64,000 nucleotides of DNA from Burkholderiales bacterium PBB2. GTDB lineage: Bacteria > Pseudomonadota > Gammaproteobacteria > Burkholderiales > Burkholderiaceae_C. Position numbers and translations under genes: made by a program. Below the pieces are notes generated by a model. That model saw nothing but the letters and a program-made list of their open reading frames with translations. It did not search any database and was not told the origin of the DNA. This document shows positions 1-8,281 of this stretch, one piece after another. The stretch is taken from assembly GCA_002255955.1 (NCBI GenBank), contig NKIM01000022.1, positions 25,523 through 89,522 of the forward strand, in the 5' to 3' direction. Position 1 is the first letter of the stretch; each line of letters starts with the position of its first letter.

Positions 1-3
1 GTC

Positions 4-1176
4 GTGCCCCAGCCTCCGGCCTGGATGCAGGGGCCAGCCGGCGTGCGTGCCCGTGCGGCCGCGGGCCTGCTCAGCGGCTGCGTGCTGGCCCTCATGCCCT
101 GGGGCTACCCTTTGGCTGAGAACGGCCAATGGCTGATGGGTCTGGGCCTGATCGCGGCCGCCGTCTGGCAGCTCTGGCGCCATGGTGTGCTGGCGCGACC
201 GGCCGCCTTGCTGCGCATGGTGCTCGGCCTTTTTCTCCTGCTGGCGCTTCTGGCCTGGGCGGCGCCGCAGGTCGATCTGCAGCAATGGCAGGCTAGCCTG
301 GCCCGCGTGGCACCGAGCGACTGGCTGTTGGCGAGCCTGGCCCTCTTGCTGAGCTTGGGGCTGCGTGGCTGGAGGGTGCAGCTGGAGTGGCGCGCGCGGC
401 GCGCGCGCAGCGAACTGCCCGCGGCATCGCTCAGTTATGGCGCCAGCCTGCGCTTGCTTTTGCTCCACACCCTGGCGCTGAACTGGGCGCCTTTGCGCAG
501 CGGTGAGCTGGGCTACCTCTGGCTGGCCCAGCGCCAGTACGGCGCCACGGCCGCGGAAGCCCTGGCCAGCCTGGTCTGGCTGCGTCTGCAGGATCTGCTG
601 GTGCTGGGCAGCTTGAGCCTGGCGGCGGTGCTGGCCTGGTGGTTGGGGCAGGGGGCGGGCCTGGCCTTGCTGATGAGCGCCTTGTGCTTTCTGGCTGGAT
701 CGGCCCTTCTGCGTGGCGTGTTGGCCCGGCTGCAGCCCTCGACCCAGCCACAAGCCCTGCCCCAGGGGCGGTGGGCGCGCTTGCGCGCGGCCCTGGCCCA
801 GGCGCCATCCCTGGGGGCTCAGCGCCCCATTGCCTTGCTCAGCCTCGCCAACTGGTGGCTCAAGTTGGCAGCGCTGGGCGGCTTGTTGATGGCCTTGCTG
901 GGCGGCTCGCCCTTGCAGGGCTTGTTGGCGGCGATCGGTGGCGAACTGGGCGGCATGTGGCCGATTCAAGCCACTGCGGGCCTGGGCAGTTATGAAGCCG
1001 GCGTGGCCGGCATGGCCGCCTGGTTGGGCGTCGAGATGGCGCTGCCGCTGGTCCTGGCAGCCGCGCTGGCCGTGCACGGCCTGGCCTTGCTGCTCAGCAC
1101 CGTGGCCGGCCTGCTGGTGCTCTTGTTCTACGGTTTCCCGGCCCGCGCGCCGGCGGCCACTTTGCGAGTCGCATGA
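4..1176 (+). CDS. UPF0104 / LPG-synthase-TM-like integral membrane protein, 5' end uncertain
   Basis: Polytopic inner-membrane protein with about eight or nine hydrophobic segments. Two features match the UPF0104/YbhN (lysylphosphatidylglycerol synthase TM region, PF03706) family: an LRSGELGYL segment (the R-x-GE motif) and TAGLGSYEAG near the C-terminus (the G-x-G-x-x-E motif). The soluble aminoacyl-transferase domain of true MprF is absent. The family's biochemical role is unsettled; lipid or isoprenoid-linked substrate transport is often suggested. The frame is open to the window edge and the first start is a GTG at position 4, so the true start may lie outside. The stop overlaps the next gene by 4 bp (ATGA), placing it in the envelope-lipid operon with the four genes downstream. 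Confidence 0.75.
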   Translation: MPQPPAWMQGPAGVRARAAAGLLSGCVLALMPWGYPLAENGQWLMGLGLIAAAVWQLWRHGVLARPAALLRMVLGLFLLLALLAWAAPQVDLQQWQASLARVAPSDWLLASLALLLSLGLRGWRVQLEWRARRARSELPAASLSYGASLRLLLLHTLALNWAPLRSGELGYLWLAQRQYGATAAEALASLVWLRLQDLLVLGSLSLAAVLAWWLGQGAGLALLMSALCFLAGSALLRGVLARLQPSTQPQALPQGRWARLRAALAQAPSLGAQRPIALLSLANWWLKLAALGGLLMALLGGSPLQGLLAAIGGELGGMWPIQATAGLGSYEAGVAGMAAWLGVEMALPLVLAAALAVHGLALLLSTVAGLLVLLFYGFPARAPAATLRVA

Positions 1177-2294
1177 CGATGAATCCTTCTTCCTCCCTGG
1201 TTCTCGACCCGCCCCTGGGTGCGCTGCCGGCTGCCGGTGCTGATGCTGTTGGCGCAGCTGCAGGCAGTCATCCGGCCCACGCGCTCGAGCCGCTGCCCGC
1301 ACACCGCCTCAGCGTGGTCGTGCCCATGTACAACGAGCGCGAGAACGCCGCGCCCTTGATCGACGCGGTGCAGGCCGCGCTGGCGGACTATGGCTACCCT
1401 TGGGAGCTGCTGGTGGTGGACGATGGCAGCCGCGATGGCACAGCAGCCCTGCTGAGCCAGCATGCCCGGCGCGTCGGCCCGCATATCCGCGTCATCCGCC
1501 TGGCACGCAATTTCCGCCAGACCGCGGCCATGCAGGCCGGTATCGACGCGGCACGCGGCGATGTCATCGTCACCATGGACGGTGACTTGCAAAACGACCC
1601 ACGCGACATCCCGCGCCTGGTCGAGCGCCTGCTGCGCGAAGACCTGGATCTGGTGGCCGGTTGGCGCCAGCAGCGGCAGGATGGCCTCTGGCTGCGCAAG
1701 ATTCCTTCGTTGCTGGCCAACCGTCTGATCCGCAAGATCACGGGCCTGCAGTTCCAGGATCTGGGTTGCAGCCTCAAGGCCTTCCGTGCGCCGGTGCTCA
1801 AGCAGGTGCGGCTGTACGGCGAGATGCACCGCTTCATCCCCGCCTGGCTGGCCACGGTGACCGCGCCCGAGCGCATGGCCGAGGAGCCGGTGCAGCACCA
1901 TGCGCGCCTGCGCGGCCAGTCCAAGTACGGCATCTCGCGCTCGCTTCGGGTGGTGGTTGACCTGCTGGCCGTCTTCTTCTTCCTGCGCTTCGGCACCCGG
2001 CCGGGGCATTTTTTCGGCGTGCTGGGCTTGGGCGTGATGATGGTGGGCATGGCCCTGCTCAGTTATCTGGGCGTGCTCAAGCTGCTGGGTGAATCGATCG
2101 GCGGCCGTCCTCTGCTGCTGCTGGGCTTCTTCTCGCTGCTGGGCGGCTTGCAGTTCCTGACCACGGGCGTGCTGGCCGAGCTCCTGATGCGGGTGTACTT
2201 CGAGGGCCGTCAGGTGCGCCCTTACCAGCGTGCCCTGCACAGCGCCGACGCCGACCCCACCCCCGAGCGCGGCTGGAGCCAGGCCGCGCCATGA
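1173..2294 (+). CDS. Family 2 glycosyltransferase, ArnC/GtrB-like (polyprenyl-phosphate sugar synthase)
   Basis: Predicted inner-membrane enzyme that moves a sugar from a nucleotide donor to undecaprenyl phosphate. After about 45 poorly conserved residues comes a GT2 fold: VVVPMYNERENA, then VVDDGSRDGT (nucleotide binding) and TMDGDLQNDP near residue 134 (the D-x-D-like metal site). Two hydrophobic hairpins near the C-terminus (about residues 265-300 and 310-345) are typical of DPM1/GtrB/ArnC enzymes. It overlaps both neighbours by 4 bp and directly precedes a GT39 transferase. This is the usual pairing in which a lipid-linked sugar is made and then transferred in the periplasm. The sugar cannot be told from sequence. 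Confidence 0.88.
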   Translation: MTMNPSSSLVLDPPLGALPAAGADAVGAAAGSHPAHALEPLPAHRLSVVVPMYNERENAAPLIDAVQAALADYGYPWELLVVDDGSRDGTAALLSQHARRVGPHIRVIRLARNFRQTAAMQAGIDAARGDVIVTMDGDLQNDPRDIPRLVERLLREDLDLVAGWRQQRQDGLWLRKIPSLLANRLIRKITGLQFQDLGCSLKAFRAPVLKQVRLYGEMHRFIPAWLATVTAPERMAEEPVQHHARLRGQSKYGISRSLRVVVDLLAVFFFLRFGTRPGHFFGVLGLGVMMVGMALLSYLGVLKLLGESIGGRPLLLLGFFSLLGGLQFLTTGVLAELLMRVYFEGRQVRPYQRALHSADADPTPERGWSQAAP

Positions 2295-3898
2295 CGGCAC
2301 TCGCTCCTCAGCGCTTCAGCCTGTGGGCCTCGGGCGGGTGGGCGCTGGCCATGGCGGCGCTGTTCCTGCTGCGCCTGGGCGCGGCGCCGCTCTTCGATGT
2401 GGACGAAGGTGCGTTTGCCGAGGCCTCGCGCGAGATGCTGGCCAGCGGCGATTGGCTCCACACCACGCTCAATGGCCGCGATCGTTTCGACAAACCGATC
2501 GGCGTCTACTGGCTGCAGGCCAGCAGCCTGGCCTTGTTCGGCATCAACGAGTTCGCGGCGCGCCTGCCCTCGGCCCTGTGCGGCCTGGGCTGGGTGCTGG
2601 CCCTGGCCGGCTTTGCCCGGCCGCGCTTTGGTGACGCGACTGCCATGTTTGCCGCCACGGCCCTGGGCAGCAGCCTGGGTGTGCTCTTGATCGGCCGCGC
2701 GGCCACCGCCGATGCGCTGCTCAACCTGCTCCTGGTGCTGACCCTGCTGGACCTGTGGCGGCATCTGGAGTCCTCGGCCGGCAGGCCCTGGGCGCTGCGT
2801 CGAGCGGCCTTGTGGGCGGGCCTGGGCGTGCTGACCAAGGGGCCGGTGGCGGTCTTGATTCCCTTCGCCACCTTGTTGCTTTGGCTGTGGCGCCAGCAGG
2901 GCTTGCGGGCTTTGCCGCGCAGCCTGTGGCGGACCCTGGCCGAGCCCGGCGCACTGGCGCTGTTCTTCCTCGCCTGGGCGCCCTGGTATGCCTATGCCTT
3001 GCAACGCCACGGCTGGGCCTTCATCGATGGATTTCTGTTGCAGCACAATCTGCAGCGCTTCAGCTCACCGCTGGAGGGCCATGGCGGAGGCCCTCTGTAC
3101 TACCTGCTGATGCTGCCCCTGCTGAGCCTGCCCTGGACGCCGCTGCTGGCTGCGGCCCTGCTGCAGATCCGCCGGCATTGGCAGCAGCCTTTGCCGAGCT
3201 TTCTGATCTGCTGGGCCGGCTTTGTGCTGGTGTTCTTTTCGCTGTCGGGCACCAAGCTGCCGCACTATGTGCTGTACGGCCTGACGCCCTGGCTACTCTT
3301 GGGCGCGATGTCCTTGAAGCCGCCCTTGAGCCGCGCCTGGCGCCTGGCACTTGCGCTGTCGGCCGCGGCGCTCTTGCTCTTGCTGGGCGGCTTGATGGCG
3401 GCGGCGGCTTCGGGCCGCTTGACGGCGGGCAAGACCGGTTTGTATGCCGAACTGATCGCCGCCGCGCCGGCCCTGCCGGGGCTGGCGCCCGCGCTGCTGG
3501 CCGTGTTGCTGGTGTTGCTGATGAGTCTCTGGCTCTGGCCACGGCTGAGCCTGCCCAAGGCGGCGCTGGGCACGGCCGTGCTCGCAGGTGGCTATTTGGT
3601 GGCCGTGATCGTGCCCTGGTGGGGTCAGGTCTTGCAGGGGCCGGTGCGGGCCGCTGCCCTGCAGGCGGCGCAGCGAGATCCGTCATGGCCTGGCCAGGTC
3701 TGGCTCTGGCGCAGTCAGACCCCAAGCTTTGGGTTCTACCGTCAGCAGCCCACGCCCGGCCTGCCCGAGCCACGGCCCGGCGACTGGGTCTTCACCCGCG
3801 CCGATGAGCTGAAGAGCGCGCCGCCGGCTGCAGCCTACGACATCATCCGCCCCGGCCCGGGCTATGTGCTGCTGCGTTGGCGGACGGAGGCCCCATGA
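2291..3898 (+). CDS. ArnT-like GT39 glycosyltransferase (lipid-linked sugar transferase)
   Basis: Integral membrane glycosyltransferase of 535 residues, of the ArnT/PMT superfamily, which uses polyprenyl-phosphate sugars on the periplasmic face. The first extracytoplasmic loop contains FDVDEGAFAEASREML, with the acidic D-E pair expected in GT39 catalytic loops, followed by a DRFDKPIGVYWLQ segment very like ArnT. About eleven or twelve hydrophobic helices follow, with KGPVAVLIPF in the middle. The C-terminal ~100 residues form a soluble periplasmic tail. ATGA overlaps with the GT2 gene before and the PAP2 gene after indicate coupled translation. Lipid A is the likely acceptor because a PagL-like deacylase ends the operon; other envelope acceptors are possible. 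Confidence 0.87.
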   Translation: MTALAPQRFSLWASGGWALAMAALFLLRLGAAPLFDVDEGAFAEASREMLASGDWLHTTLNGRDRFDKPIGVYWLQASSLALFGINEFAARLPSALCGLGWVLALAGFARPRFGDATAMFAATALGSSLGVLLIGRAATADALLNLLLVLTLLDLWRHLESSAGRPWALRRAALWAGLGVLTKGPVAVLIPFATLLLWLWRQQGLRALPRSLWRTLAEPGALALFFLAWAPWYAYALQRHGWAFIDGFLLQHNLQRFSSPLEGHGGGPLYYLLMLPLLSLPWTPLLAAALLQIRRHWQQPLPSFLICWAGFVLVFFSLSGTKLPHYVLYGLTPWLLLGAMSLKPPLSRAWRLALALSAAALLLLLGGLMAAAASGRLTAGKTGLYAELIAAAPALPGLAPALLAVLLVLLMSLWLWPRLSLPKAALGTAVLAGGYLVAVIVPWWGQVLQGPVRAAALQAAQRDPSWPGQVWLWRSQTPSFGFYRQQPTPGLPEPRPGDWVFTRADELKSAPPAAAYDIIRPGPGYVLLRWRTEAP

Positions 3899-4632
3899 GC
3901 TTCTGGACCAGCCCACGCGCCCGCCATCGTGAGATGCGCGCTTTCCTCGTCTGTCTGGTCGCAGCCCTGGCGGTGTTCGCCGCCTGGCCGACGCTGGACC
4001 TGAGCCTCAGCCGCAGCTTGTATGCCGGCCAGTTTGTGCATGCGGACAAGGCCTGGGTTCGGGCCATGTACGAGGCCGTGCCCTGGTTGACCCGCGCGCT
4101 GGCCTTTTACCTGCTGCTGCGCTTGCTGGCGGGCCGTTGGCGTTTGTCGCGGCCGGTCTGGCGGCGGTTGTGGGTGAGCTTGCTGCTGCTGGTGCTGGTG
4201 GTTGGCGCCCTGGTCCATGGGCCGGTCAAGCAGTTCTGGTCGCGGCCTCGGCCGGTGCAGGTGCTGGAGTTTGGCGGCAGCGAGGCCTACAGCCCGCCGC
4301 TGGCGCCGGCCGGCTTGAACCCCGAGCGCAAGCGCTATTCCTTCGTCAGCGGCCATGCCGCCTCCGGCTTTGCCTTGCTGGCACCGGCCTTGTTCGCAGC
4401 GCCCGCGCGGCGGCGCTGGTGGGGGCGGGCGGCGCTGGGCCTGGGGCTGCTGATCGGCCTGGGCCGCATCTTGCAAGGCGGCCATTTCCTCAGCGATGTG
4501 CTGTTCGCCGGCTTGCTGGTCTGGGGCTCGGCCCTGTTGATTCGGCAGCTGTGGCTGCTGGGCGGCCTGCGCCGCGTGCGCCCGGCACAGGCACGGGCCT
4601 GGATTCAGAGTTGGAAGAAGAGAACGGTATGA
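3895..4632 (+). CDS. PAP2-family membrane phosphatase (LpxE/BacA-type substrate)
   Basis: Membrane phosphatase of the PAP2 superfamily, 245 residues. The three catalytic motifs are present: KQFWSRPRP (motif 1), SFVSGHAASG (motif 2, with the conserved S-G-H), and GRILQGGHFLSDVLFAG (motif 3, with R, H and D). Five or six hydrophobic segments surround them. Members of this family remove phosphate from lipid A (LpxE/LpxF), phosphatidylglycerol phosphate or undecaprenyl pyrophosphate. I chose ATG 3895 because it overlaps the stop of the GT39 gene (ATGA); a TTG 18 bp upstream is also in frame. Placement between an ArnT-like transferase and a PagL-like deacylase favours a lipid A or carrier-recycling role. 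Confidence 0.87.
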   Translation: MSFWTSPRARHREMRAFLVCLVAALAVFAAWPTLDLSLSRSLYAGQFVHADKAWVRAMYEAVPWLTRALAFYLLLRLLAGRWRLSRPVWRRLWVSLLLLVLVVGALVHGPVKQFWSRPRPVQVLEFGGSEAYSPPLAPAGLNPERKRYSFVSGHAASGFALLAPALFAAPARRRWWGRAALGLGLLIGLGRILQGGHFLSDVLFAGLLVWGSALLIRQLWLLGGLRRVRPAQARAWIQSWKKRTV

Positions 4633-5288
4633 CACGAGTTTCGAAAGGTCTGGCCGCCAGCCTGGCCCTGCTGCTGTGCAGTGCTCATGGCTGGGCCCAG
4701 GCCGAAGAAAGAGCCGCCCTCAAATCCATGGCCGTGGGCGGCAGCCTGATGAGCTGGGCCTGGCTGGCTTGGCAGGATGCGCCGATTGACTCGGCCTTGT
4801 GCGCGAATCAGGGTCCGCGCGGCCTGCGTTTCGATGCCGCCAAGGACCGCGAGCTGCGCGCCGCCAGCCTGGGCTGGCGCCTGGGCGAATGCATGGCCTG
4901 GCGTTCTCAGTCCAGCGCCCTCAGCCTGCAGCTGGCGCCACGTCTGCAAGTCGGGGCCTGGCAGGCCAGCCGCGGCGCGGCCTCGCGCCACCTGGTCGAT
5001 GCGGCCTTCATCCCGGCCCTGCGCTGGGACCTGGGAGCGCCGGCGGCGGGCCTGCGCCTCGATCTCGAACTGGGCATCGGCGCCGGCTTCATCAGCCACA
5101 GCCGCATCGGCGCGCGTCAGAAGAGCACGAACTTCCAGTTCTTCGACGTCATGGGCCTGGGCCTGCGCAGCGCCGATGCGCGCTGGCGCCTGAGCCTGGA
5201 CTACCGCCATGTGAGCAATGCCGACATCCGCAAGCCCAACCAGGCGGTGGACTTCATCGGTCTGAGTGTGGAAGTCCCCATGCCTTGA
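4629..5288 (+). CDS. PagL-like lipid A 3-O-deacylase / acyloxyacyl hydrolase family
   Basis: Small outer-membrane beta-barrel enzyme of 219 residues, predicted to remove the 3-O acyl chain of lipid A. It has a signal peptide ending near AHGWAQA and alternating hydrophobic strands. Near the C-terminus is YRHVSNADIRKPNQ, with the His-x-Ser pair of the PagL active site. In Pseudomonas PagL the catalytic acid (Glu140) lies 14 residues after the His; here that position is Asp in AVDFIGLSV. I chose ATG 4629 because it overlaps the PAP2 stop by 4 bp and begins with a good signal peptide. It is the last gene of the five-gene operon. Confidence 0.82.
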   Translation: MTRVSKGLAASLALLLCSAHGWAQAEERAALKSMAVGGSLMSWAWLAWQDAPIDSALCANQGPRGLRFDAAKDRELRAASLGWRLGECMAWRSQSSALSLQLAPRLQVGAWQASRGAASRHLVDAAFIPALRWDLGAPAAGLRLDLELGIGAGFISHSRIGARQKSTNFQFFDVMGLGLRSADARWRLSLDYRHVSNADIRKPNQAVDFIGLSVEVPMP

Positions 5289-5333
5289 GTCGCCGGGGCG
5301 GGCCACAATCCGGCCCACACAGGAGACTTCGCG

Positions 5334-6956
5334 ATGCAGGCTTTCGACTGGCAGAACCCTTACCCGAGCACACGCAGCCCGCTGTTCGCGCGCAATATCG
5401 TGTCCACCTCGCACCCGCTGGCCGCGCAAGCGGGCTTGCGCATCTTGGCCCAGGGCGGCAATGCGGTCGATGCGGCGATTGCCACGGCCGCTTGCATGAC
5501 CCTGGTCGAACCCTGCAGCAATGGCCTGGGCTCGGACGCGTTCTGCATCCTTTGGGACGGCCAGCAGCTGCACGGCCTCAATGCCTCGGGCACGGCGCCC
5601 CAGGCCTGGACGCCCGAGCATTTCTTCAAGACCTACGGCGCGGATGCGAAAACCCCGCCCAAACGTGGCTGGGGCGGCGTGACCGTGCCCGGCGCGGTGG
5701 CCGGCTGGGTGGCTTTGAGCGATCGGTTTGGCAAGCTGCCCTTTGCCGATCTGATGGCGCCGGCCATCGAGATCGCCGAGCGCGGCTATGCCGTACCGGT
5801 GGTGGTCCAGAGCAAATGGGCCATGGCGGCGGAGCTGGCCGACCTGACCAGCCAGCCCGGCTTTGCCGAAGCCTTCTTGCCGCGCGGCCGCGCGCCCCAG
5901 GTGGGCGAGCTGTTCAAGTTCCCGGCGGCAGCGCGCACCTTGCGCCTGATTGCCGAGAGCAAGGGCGAGGCGTTTTATCGCGGCGAGGTGGCCGCGGCCG
6001 TTGAGGCCTTTGCGCGCAGCACCGGCGGCGCCATCACCGCGGCCGACTTTGCGGCCTACCAGCCCGAGTGGGTGACGCCGATTTCGCAAAGCTATGCCGG
6101 CCACGAGCTGCACGAGATCCCGCCCAATGGCCAGGGCATTGCCGCCCTGATCGCTCTGGGCATCCTCAAGCACCGCGACCTGCGCCGCCATGCGGTGGAC
6201 AGCGTGGCCGGCCAGCATCTGCAGATCGAGGCCATGAAGCTGGCCTTCGCCGATGTGTACCGTTATGTCTCCGACCCGCGCAGCATGGATGTGAGCACGG
6301 CGGAGTTGCTGGACGAGCAGTACCTGGCCCGCCGTGCGGCCTTGATCGACCCGAATCGTGCCCAGGATTTCCAGTGCGGCAACCCGGTCAAGGGCGGCAC
6401 CATCTACCTGACTGCAGCCGACGAGAACGGCATGATGGTCAGCTTCATCCAGAGCAATTACATGGGCTTTGGCTCCGGCCTCGTGCTGCCCGGTTACGGC
6501 GTGTCCTTGCAGAACCGGGGCCACTGCTTCACCCTGGAAGCAGGCCACCCGAACGTGGTCGCGCCCGGCAAGCGCCCCTTCCACACCATCATTCCGGCCT
6601 TCCTGACCCAGAACGGTCGGCCCGTCATGAGCTACGGCGTGATGGGCGGCAATATGCAGCCGCAAGGCCATATGCAGACTCTGGTGCGCATGCTGGACTA
6701 TGGCCAGCAGCCACAGACCGCCTGCGACGCGCCGCGCTGGCGCTTCAACGAAGGCCTGTCGCTCAATGTCGAGCCGCACATGCCGGCGGCCACGGTGGCC
6801 GGCCTGCGTGATTTGGGCCACCAGATTGGCGACATCCACGACAGCTATCAAGACTTCGGCGCCGGTCAGTTCATCTGGCGCCTGGGCGACCCGGCGGTGG
6901 AAGGATACGTGGCCGCCAGTGATCCGCGCCGCGACGGCGCCGCGGTGGGCTTCTGA
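5334..6956 (+). CDS. Gamma-glutamyltransferase-family Ntn hydrolase
   Basis: 540-residue member of the gamma-glutamyltranspeptidase family, which cleaves and transfers gamma-glutamyl groups (for example from glutathione) and matures by self-cleavage before a Thr. The large-subunit start (STSHPLAAQAGLRILAQGGN, then AVDAAIA) and the small-subunit region are typical. The predicted nucleophile is Thr356 in KGGTIYLTAADENG. GVMGGNMQPQGHMQ near the C-terminus matches the conserved oxyanion/GG region. No signal peptide is apparent, so it resembles the cytoplasmic GGT-like or acylase subgroup rather than periplasmic Ggt. A strong AGGAGA site at 5321-5326 fixes the start. It follows the lipid operon by 45 bp but is probably separate. 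Confidence 0.88.
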   Translation: MQAFDWQNPYPSTRSPLFARNIVSTSHPLAAQAGLRILAQGGNAVDAAIATAACMTLVEPCSNGLGSDAFCILWDGQQLHGLNASGTAPQAWTPEHFFKTYGADAKTPPKRGWGGVTVPGAVAGWVALSDRFGKLPFADLMAPAIEIAERGYAVPVVVQSKWAMAAELADLTSQPGFAEAFLPRGRAPQVGELFKFPAAARTLRLIAESKGEAFYRGEVAAAVEAFARSTGGAITAADFAAYQPEWVTPISQSYAGHELHEIPPNGQGIAALIALGILKHRDLRRHAVDSVAGQHLQIEAMKLAFADVYRYVSDPRSMDVSTAELLDEQYLARRAALIDPNRAQDFQCGNPVKGGTIYLTAADENGMMVSFIQSNYMGFGSGLVLPGYGVSLQNRGHCFTLEAGHPNVVAPGKRPFHTIIPAFLTQNGRPVMSYGVMGGNMQPQGHMQTLVRMLDYGQQPQTACDAPRWRFNEGLSLNVEPHMPAATVAGLRDLGHQIGDIHDSYQDFGAGQFIWRLGDPAVEGYVAASDPRRDGAAVGF

Positions 6957-6979
6957 AACGAGGGTCAGGTCTTGCCCGC

Positions 6980-7864
6980 GTGCCGACCATGCCAGGCCTG
7001 ATCGAGCGCCTGTCCCTGGGCTGGCAGACCGATCTGATCTTTGCCCGCTTCGACGGGCAGGTGATCGAGCGGCCCGATTGCCTGGTGCTGCGCATGCCCG
7101 GCAACCCGCTGTTTTACTGGGGCAATGCCTTGATCCTGCCCGAGCCGCCGCGCGATACCGAGCTGACGCATTGGCTGCAGCGCTTCGAAGAGGAGGTGGG
7201 CCAGCACACGCGCGAGTCCGGCCATGTGGCCATCGGCTTTGATGCGGCCGCGCCGCATGAGCCGCTCCTGAGCTGGGCAGCGGCCGGCTTCGAGATCTTT
7301 GGCAGCGCCACCCTGGCCGTGACGGCCGTGGCCTGGCGCCGCCCGCAGCGGGCTTTGGCGCCCGAGTTCCACATCCGCGCGCTGGACCTGAGGCAGGAGG
7401 GTGAACTGGCCGCCGTGCTCGATCTGCAGTGCGAAAGCAATGACGCGGGCTACGAGCCCTTCGGCTATCGCGTGCACCGCGAGCGCCAGATGCGCCGCTA
7501 TGCCGCGATGCAGGTGGCTGGGCTGGGTGCATGGTTCGCCGTCTTCGCAGGCGAGCAGTTGGTGGCCGATTGCGGCCTGTTCCGTGCCACGCAGATCGGC
7601 CGGCCCGAGTTGGGCCGCTTTCAGCATGTCGGCACGCACCCGGCCTGGCGGCGCCGCGGCCTGTGCACGGCCTTGATCGATGCGGTGGTGGTGCAGGGCC
7701 TGCAGGCCTGGGGGCTGGAGCGCCTGGTCATGTGTGCCGACCCGGACGATGTGGCCATCGGCATCTACGAATCGCTGGGCTTTTCGCGCGCGCTGGCTGG
7801 CGATGTACGGGCCATCTGCGCGCAAAGAAGACCGACCCGGGACCAGGTGTCGAAACAGCTTTGA
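6980..7864 (+). CDS. GNAT-family N-acetyltransferase
   Basis: 294-residue protein with a C-terminal GNAT fold: GRFQHVGTHPAWRRRGLCTALID supplies the acetyl-CoA pyrophosphate-binding loop (R-R-x-G-L-C), followed by YESLGFSRAL. The N-terminal ~130 residues (including LRMPGNPLFYWGNALIL) form a second, degenerate domain, so this is probably a tandem or extended GNAT. The substrate is unknown. The start is GTG 6980 or ATG 6989. It lies 23 bp after the GGT gene on the same strand and may be cotranscribed with it. A GC-rich hairpin (7877-7898) just after the stop could end transcription. Confidence 0.8.
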   Translation: MPTMPGLIERLSLGWQTDLIFARFDGQVIERPDCLVLRMPGNPLFYWGNALILPEPPRDTELTHWLQRFEEEVGQHTRESGHVAIGFDAAAPHEPLLSWAAAGFEIFGSATLAVTAVAWRRPQRALAPEFHIRALDLRQEGELAAVLDLQCESNDAGYEPFGYRVHRERQMRRYAAMQVAGLGAWFAVFAGEQLVADCGLFRATQIGRPELGRFQHVGTHPAWRRRGLCTALIDAVVVQGLQAWGLERLVMCADPDDVAIGIYESLGFSRALAGDVRAICAQRRPTRDQVSKQL

Positions 7865-7876
7865 GGGTTCGCGCTG

Positions 7877-7898
7877 CGCCCCCGAGCTGCAGGGGGCG
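7877..7898 (+). terminator. GC-rich hairpin after the GNAT gene
   Basis: CGCCCCC pairs with GGGGGCG across an 8-nt loop. No U-run follows, so if this ends transcription it may rely on Rho or pausing. It lies 13 bp past the stop at 7864. Confidence 0.35.
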
Positions 7899-7911
7899 TG
7901 ACCTCATGCAC

Positions 7912-7941
7912 TTGCCCGGCGTCATGGCCCGCTGTTAGCAT
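7912..7941 (+). promoter_or_regulatory. Candidate sigma70 promoter for the MFS leader
   Basis: TTGCCC (7912-7917) and TAGCAT (7936-7941) are separated by 18 bp. This would start transcription near 7948 and give a leader of about 330 nt before the MFS start codon. It is a match by eye only. Confidence 0.35.
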
Positions 7942-8281
7942 GGCCGCTCTTGATTCAAATCAGACCATGACCAAGCTCCTCGACCGCACCCGACGACGCA
8001 CACCCCGTGCGGCGCTCGCCTGCGTGAGAGTCGCAGCCTGGCCCCAGGCTGCCGCCGACTGCCCGCATTGACGCGGCGCTGTTTCGGTTTTCTCCCCCCT
8101 CGGTGAGCCGCCGTGCCTTTGATTTGCCGGCCTGCTTCTTCGCTTCAAGCTCACCCTGTTCTGTCTTCTCTCGTGTGTTTCCCGCGTTTCGCCACCTTGG
8201 CGGAGTGCCCTGGTGTTGCCCCTGACCCCGCCCTGCGCGCGGGAGCCAGCACACCGGGAACCGTTTCGGAGTGTCTCTCTC

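Larger units (their letters stand above)
7865..8281 (+). other. 417-bp untranslated region with short ORF and strong hairpin before the MFS gene
   Basis: The gap holds a candidate promoter, a possible 34-codon reading frame at 7967-8071 (rich in Arg and Ala, with no clear ribosome-binding site), and a perfect stem-loop at 8033-8052 (GCAGCCTGG pairing with CCAGGCTGC over two bases) inside that frame. After the frame comes a pyrimidine-rich stretch (about 8085-8185). The arrangement could be a leader-peptide attenuator or cis-regulatory RNA, but I recognise no known riboswitch consensus. Confidence 0.4.

Noticed and set aside
4605..7532. A 975-residue open frame on the minus strand
   Set aside because: It crosses three well-supported plus-strand genes antisense and contains no recognisable domain.
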